A stretch of DNA of 6,981 bases, taken from assembly GCA_012799845.1 (NCBI GenBank), contig JAAZKL010000381.1, positions 1-6,981 on the forward strand. Direction: 5' to 3'. Of the stretch, positions 4,157 to 6,981 are shown one piece after another. Below the pieces are notes generated by a model. That model worked only from the letters and a program-made list of their open reading frames with translations, had not been told where the DNA came from and did no database searches. A program made the position numbers and the translations under genes. Numbering within the stretch: the first letter of the stretch is position 1; every line of letters begins with the position of its first letter. This stretch comes from Clostridiaceae bacterium. GTDB lineage: Bacteria > Bacillota > Clostridia > Acetivibrionales > DTU013.

Positions 4157-6277
4157 TCAGTAGGGCAGGCTGCTGCGCTGGACGAATCTGAACGTGACGG
4201 ACATGGTCCTTATCTCGGGGTAATCTTTGGGATCGAGCAACGTGGCTGATGCGCCCAGGGGACTGCCGTCGACGGTTCGTATGCCGTCTGGGACTTTCGG
4301 GACCCATTCGTTGTATAAATTGACACGGGTACATATGCCATCGTCGGATGTCGTATAGGGTTTACCGGCAAAACTGCACGGCTGGCCGTTGATCTGCACC
4401 TCGATGGGTATTATGACATAACCCGGGAAAAGGGTCTCTCCGTTGGAGATGCCAAGGGCCGTAAAGGCGAAACTTTTTGCATAGCCTGCGCCTGTGCGTG
4501 TAAAGTCGAGGCTTACGGTATAGATGCCTTCACCTGTGATTTGGATATCTGTTGCAGTAATGCCGTCCGTACTGGAGCCGGGGTCATATTTGTCACCTAC
4601 GCTGTATGTTACACCGTAATCGGAACTGAAGAACATGATCCAGGCCGTGGCCTTACTGGCATCCGCGGCCGTAGAGGAACTGCTTTCCCTGGCTGCCGCA
4701 TACGCTTTTTCGATCGCTGCTCCGGCGGCTGCCGCTATTTCTTCTTCCGACATATTTGCACGGGCTGCCAGGCTGCGCTCTTCAAAAATCTTTGCAATAT
4801 TATCATCTATGAAGCTGCCTTTTCTTCTGTTGAAGAGGTTGCTGCAATCCCAGAGCATCGGGGCGTAACCGTACAGATCGCAGTTGTCGAGGAAATTATT
4901 GAAAAAGTCGGCGGTATTGTTTTTCACGGAACCGTCGCTGTTAAGGGAGACAGCGTATTCGCCTATGACGACGCCGTACCCCATATCAGTGAACTTCTTC
5001 ATTTTGGCAAGGAGATCGTTCTGTTCGGCATAATCTTTTTCAGATCCCCATTTTGAAAGGCTTGTGGTGCCGCAGTATCCCCACGGCGTATAGTAATGGA
5101 CCGAGATCAGGAGCTTGTCTTTCGCTGTATCTGTGGGCATTACAAACCGGTCGTCACAGGTTCTGACGATATCGGTGTTGTATCCGGCGATCAGCAGGAA
5201 GCGGTCGGTATTATTGCCGCCGGTGCTCCTGACCGTATCGACGAAAACCTGGTTGATTTTATTCGCCATTTTGTAGCATTCATCTGTGGAAAGCGTGCCG
5301 GAATCCTTTGCGATATCTTTATCGTTCAGCCTGTCGCCAAGTTCCTCATTTGCGGACTCGAAAACCAGGCGGTGCGGATAGTCCTTAAATTCCTCGGCGA
5401 TCTGCCTCCACATGGATATGTACATTTCCATGGCTTTGTCCCGCGTCTCCTGCGAGGCCGATCCGAACATGCCCCACCAGCCGCCGTCCCAGTGGTCGTT
5501 GACGATGACGAACATGTCTTCCTCAAGAGCGTAACCAATGATCTCGCCGACACGCCTGAGATAGTTCTTGCCGATCGTGTAGTCGCCATATTCGAAGTTC
5601 ATGGCATTCGTCCATGCTACAGGTATCCTCAGCGTATCAAAACCGGCAGCCTTCATGCTTCTTATCATTTCCCGCGTGGTGACCGGCTGTCTCCAGAAAG
5701 TTTCATATGCGGTGACCCTGGCTGTGATACCAAGGCTTTTTCGTCCATATGCCTCCATCGTATTGCCGAGGTTGATCCCGTTGCCCATTAGTGCAGCCGC
5801 TTCGAGGGAGGTGAGAGAACGGATCCTGTCATTGTCAGCAGAGTTCACGTGCGGAATGCTTCCGTTAGCGCTGCTGCCTGAAGCAGATTGATTATCGTTG
5901 CCCGTACCGCTGCCTGGTGAAGAAATGTCCCCATCCATGATGCCGGTGCCGGTTTCTGAAGAAGCGTCCCCGCCCATGTTGCTGCCTGCTGTGCTACCGG
6001 ATGTATCTCCTGTTCCGGCTGATCCTGGTTGCCCCGATGATCCCGTCACAGCCGAGGCGTTCCCGACATTTTCACTGGCAGATGTACTGCCCGGACCATT
6101 TTCGGGCCCGGTATCAGTGCCGGCTGATACTGCTGCCGCACCGTTCGCCTGCGGTGTTACATCCGCTGTTGCCACATTGCCGCTTATTTTCCTGCCTGCA
6201 CTGCTGCAGCCTGCAAGGACAGCGAACAAAAGGATGAGTAAAAGAGAGTAAGTCGCGGTGGTTATGCTGGCTTTCAT
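4157..6277 (-). CDS. Lipoprotein glycoside hydrolase family 5 (cellulase/beta-glucanase-like)
   Basis: The product has 706 residues. The start at 6277 is set by AGGAGG (complement of 6286-6291) eight bases upstream and by the signal peptide that begins there: MKAS..., a hydrophobic core, then LAGC with the lipidated Cys at 24. An in-frame ATG at 6358 would add 27 residues and spoil this. Residues 25-150 are a Ser/Gly/Thr/Asn-rich linker. The GH5 TIM barrel spans about 155-505: GNGINLGNTMEA (165-176), LRIPVAW with the conserved Arg217, NDHW (His262), the acid/base Glu311 in ESANEE, His394 in SVHYYTPW, the nucleophile Glu440 in VVIGEYAV, and Trp476 in MLWD. All expected active-site residues are present. 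An Ala-rich helical linker (504-543) leads to a beta-rich domain (about 544-700; AWIMFFSSD... MSVTFRF), of a type seen after clostridial GH5 enzymes and possibly carbohydrate-binding. The enzyme should hydrolyse beta-1,4-linked glucans or related hemicelluloses at the cell surface; the exact substrate is not deducible. It is divergent from a LacI-type regulator. Confidence 0.93.
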   Translation of the reverse strand: MKASITTATYSLLLILLFAVLAGCSSAGRKISGNVATADVTPQANGAAAVSAGTDTGPENGPGSTSASENVGNASAVTGSSGQPGSAGTGDTSGSTAGSNMGGDASSETGTGIMDGDISSPGSGTGNDNQSASGSSANGSIPHVNSADNDRIRSLTSLEAAALMGNGINLGNTMEAYGRKSLGITARVTAYETFWRQPVTTREMIRSMKAAGFDTLRIPVAWTNAMNFEYGDYTIGKNYLRRVGEIIGYALEEDMFVIVNDHWDGGWWGMFGSASQETRDKAMEMYISMWRQIAEEFKDYPHRLVFESANEELGDRLNDKDIAKDSGTLSTDECYKMANKINQVFVDTVRSTGGNNTDRFLLIAGYNTDIVRTCDDRFVMPTDTAKDKLLISVHYYTPWGYCGTTSLSKWGSEKDYAEQNDLLAKMKKFTDMGYGVVIGEYAVSLNSDGSVKNNTADFFNNFLDNCDLYGYAPMLWDCSNLFNRRKGSFIDDNIAKIFEERSLAARANMSEEEIAAAAGAAIEKAYAAARESSSSTAADASKATAWIMFFSSDYGVTYSVGDKYDPGSSTDGITATDIQITGEGIYTVSLDFTRTGAGYAKSFAFTALGISNGETLFPGYVIIPIEVQINGQPCSFAGKPYTTSDDGICTRVNLYNEWVPKVPDGIRTVDGSPLGASATLLDPKDYPEIRTMSVTFRFVQRSSLPY

Positions 6278-6325
6278 GGTGTATTCCTCCTGATTTTGCC
6301 GGGGATAGGATCTGATTCTGCCCCT

Positions 6326-6386
6326 GATTCGAATCGGTTTCGGTTTTCCGTATCGCATCAGGCGCTTCTGATCACCTGCAGATCAG
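6326..6386 (-). other. Long leader of the hydrolase gene with two small palindromes
   Basis: If transcription starts near 6405, the untranslated leader is about 128 bases. It contains the perfect 10-bp palindrome GATTCGAATC (6326-6335) and the inverted repeat CTGATC-n7-GATCAG (6368-6386). Neither resembles a riboswitch I recognise. They could be protein-binding sites or weak hairpins. The region otherwise has no gene. Confidence 0.3.
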
Positions 6387-6411
6387 CCGGCTCATTTATT
6401 TTCCAGTAAAA

Positions 6412-6417
6412 ATTATA
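6412..6417 (-). promoter_or_regulatory. Predicted -10 element of the hydrolase promoter
   Basis: The complement of 6412-6417 is a perfect TATAAT. At 17-base spacing the -35 position (complement of 6435-6440) reads TAGCTT, a poor match, so the promoter may be weak or activator-dependent. The start would fall near 6405. The operator-like box at 6448-6462 would then be centred about 50 bases upstream, next to the -35 rather than over the start. Confidence 0.4.
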
Positions 6418-6447
6418 TCGTAAAAAGCAAAATAAAGCTATATTCTT

Positions 6448-6462
6448 TCGAAAACGTTTCGA
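6448..6462. promoter_or_regulatory. LacI-type operator-like box 1
   Basis: TCGAAA-ACG-TTTCGA is an inverted repeat with 6-bp arms and a central CG, the form of LacI/GalR-family operators. It lies upstream of both divergent promoters, nearer the hydrolase, and shares CGAAAACG...TTTCG with box 2 at 6539-6552. Confidence 0.55.
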
Positions 6463-6501
6463 TACAGGCAAATACTGTAATATTCGCAGCATAATTCGAT
6501 G

Positions 6502-6531
6502 TTGACAATCACTTGTAAAAAGTTTTATTAT
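6502..6531 (+). promoter_or_regulatory. Promoter of the LacI-family regulator gene
   Basis: A perfect TTGACA (-35, 6502-6507) and TATTAT (-10, 6526-6531, five of six) are separated by 18 bases. TTATTA at 6525 with 17 bases is the alternative. The predicted start, at about 6538, is at the left edge of operator-like box 2, which would block initiation or early elongation when occupied. Confidence 0.65.
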
Positions 6532-6538
6532 TATATTA

Positions 6539-6552
6539 CGAAAACGATTTCG
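6539..6552. promoter_or_regulatory. LacI-type operator-like box 2
   Basis: CGAAA-ACGA-TTTCG is an inverted repeat with 5-bp arms, one base longer in the centre than box 1. It lies between the regulator's -10 element and its ribosome binding site. This is the classic position for autorepression, so the regulator is probably its ligand. Confidence 0.55.
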
Positions 6553-6571
6553 CTCAAGGAGGCTTACCTTG

Positions 6572-6981
6572 GTGACACTCAAGCAGATATCGCAGATATG
6601 CGGTTTATCAGTTTCTACAGTGTCGAAAGCGATGAACGGACAGCCGGATGTGAACCCGGCCACGGCCGAACGCATCAGACAGGTGGCGCGTGATTTAGGG
6701 TATCGCCCGAACGCGGCCGCGCGTTCTCTTAAGACTAAACGATCTTACCTTATAGGCGTATTATTTGCAGACCAGATTAACCATGAATACTTCGCAAATG
6801 TTCTCGACAGCATACGCAACACGGCAACGGACCTCGGATATGACATAATGTTCATCAGCGACCGTGTCGGCAACTCTAAAATGAGCTTTTTCAATCATTC
6901 TGCTTACCGCAACTGTGACGGCGTGATAATCATGGAAGCACGGTTCGAGGATCCCGACGTCGTCGAACTGGCAGCCAGCGA
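6572..6981 (+). CDS. LacI-family transcriptional regulator, N-terminal part
   Basis: The gene runs off the right edge; about 136 of the usual 330-345 residues are present. A helix-turn-helix opens the protein (TLKQISQICGLSVSTVSKAMNG), followed by the linker and hinge helix (YRPNAAARSLKTKRS) and the first strand of the periplasmic-binding-protein-like effector domain (YLIGVLFADQ, then HEYFANVLDSIRNTATDLGYD). Such proteins bind operator DNA as dimers and release or tighten on sugar binding. AAGGAGG (6556-6562) lies nine bases before GTG 6572 and six before the in-frame TTG 6569. GTG is preferred, though an extra leading residue is possible. The gene is divergent from the hydrolase, with operator-like boxes in its promoter region. 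The likely job is control of itself and of beta-glucan use, with a soluble oligosaccharide as effector (inferred). Confidence 0.93.
   Translation, partial: MTLKQISQICGLSVSTVSKAMNGQPDVNPATAERIRQVARDLGYRPNAAARSLKTKRSYLIGVLFADQINHEYFANVLDSIRNTATDLGYDIMFISDRVGNSKMSFFNHSAYRNCDGVIIMEARFEDPDVVELAAS

Noticed and set aside
4541..6251. Several long open frames on the plus strand opposite the hydrolase gene (for example 4541-5056, 5096-5791, 5898-6251).
   Set aside because: They are antisense to a clear GH5 gene, lack ribosome binding sites, and their odd compositions (Pro- and Ala-rich) mirror the coding bias and the Ser/Gly linker of the true gene.
6358..6675. Minus-strand open frame covering the divergent promoter region and the start of the regulator.
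   Set aside because: It is antisense to the LacI-type coding region and covers well-formed promoter elements, and no family features are visible.

Overview
The window looks like a piece of a low-to-medium GC Gram-positive chromosome, most likely a fermentative, plant-fibre-degrading member of the Clostridia. The evidence is the strong AGGAGG-type ribosome binding sites, a lipoprotein-anchored family 5 glycoside hydrolase, a membrane-anchored bacterial serpin, a LacI-type regulator and a decayed group II intron. The species cannot be named from the sequence alone.

Layout, left to right. (1) 2-505 is the 3' end of a gene that reads open through the left edge and looks like a family 2-type glycosyltransferase tail. 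It overlaps (ATGA) a 35-codon ORF that looks like the broken start of a further gene. (2) About 641-906 is the 3' end of a dead group II intron: the C-terminal tail of its maturase (shifted reading frame and an internal stop), then domain V and domain VI with stem-damaging substitutions. (3) 1120-1611 encodes an unrecognised four-helix membrane protein. (4) 1705-2040, minus strand, is cutA. (5) 2041-2476 is a non-coding accessory patch with a possible coding relic and a cluster of GAACTGTCCC repeats, one arranged as a long palindrome. (6) 2510-3901 encodes a 463-residue serpin with an N-terminal membrane anchor. (7) 3902-4156 holds a short 20-bp tandem repeat and a terminator able to serve both convergent genes. 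(8) 4157-6277, minus strand, encodes a 706-residue secreted lipoprotein with a GH5 catalytic domain and a C-terminal accessory domain. (9) 6278-6571 is a divergent control region with promoter elements for both directions and two related LacI-type operator-like boxes. (10) From 6572 to the right edge is the N-terminal part of a LacI-family regulator.

The most coherent functional unit is the right half. A sugar-responsive LacI-type repressor is divergent from a surface-anchored beta-glucanase-like enzyme. The intergenic region carries two similar boxes, one lying on the predicted transcription start of the regulator gene (autoregulation) and one upstream of the enzyme promoter. The serpin, also predicted to face the outside, converges on the enzyme gene and shares its terminator. 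A role in protecting extracellular proteins from proteases is plausible but inferred only. The left half looks like a region of gene decay and mobile-element debris. No wholly new multi-gene system could be supported.
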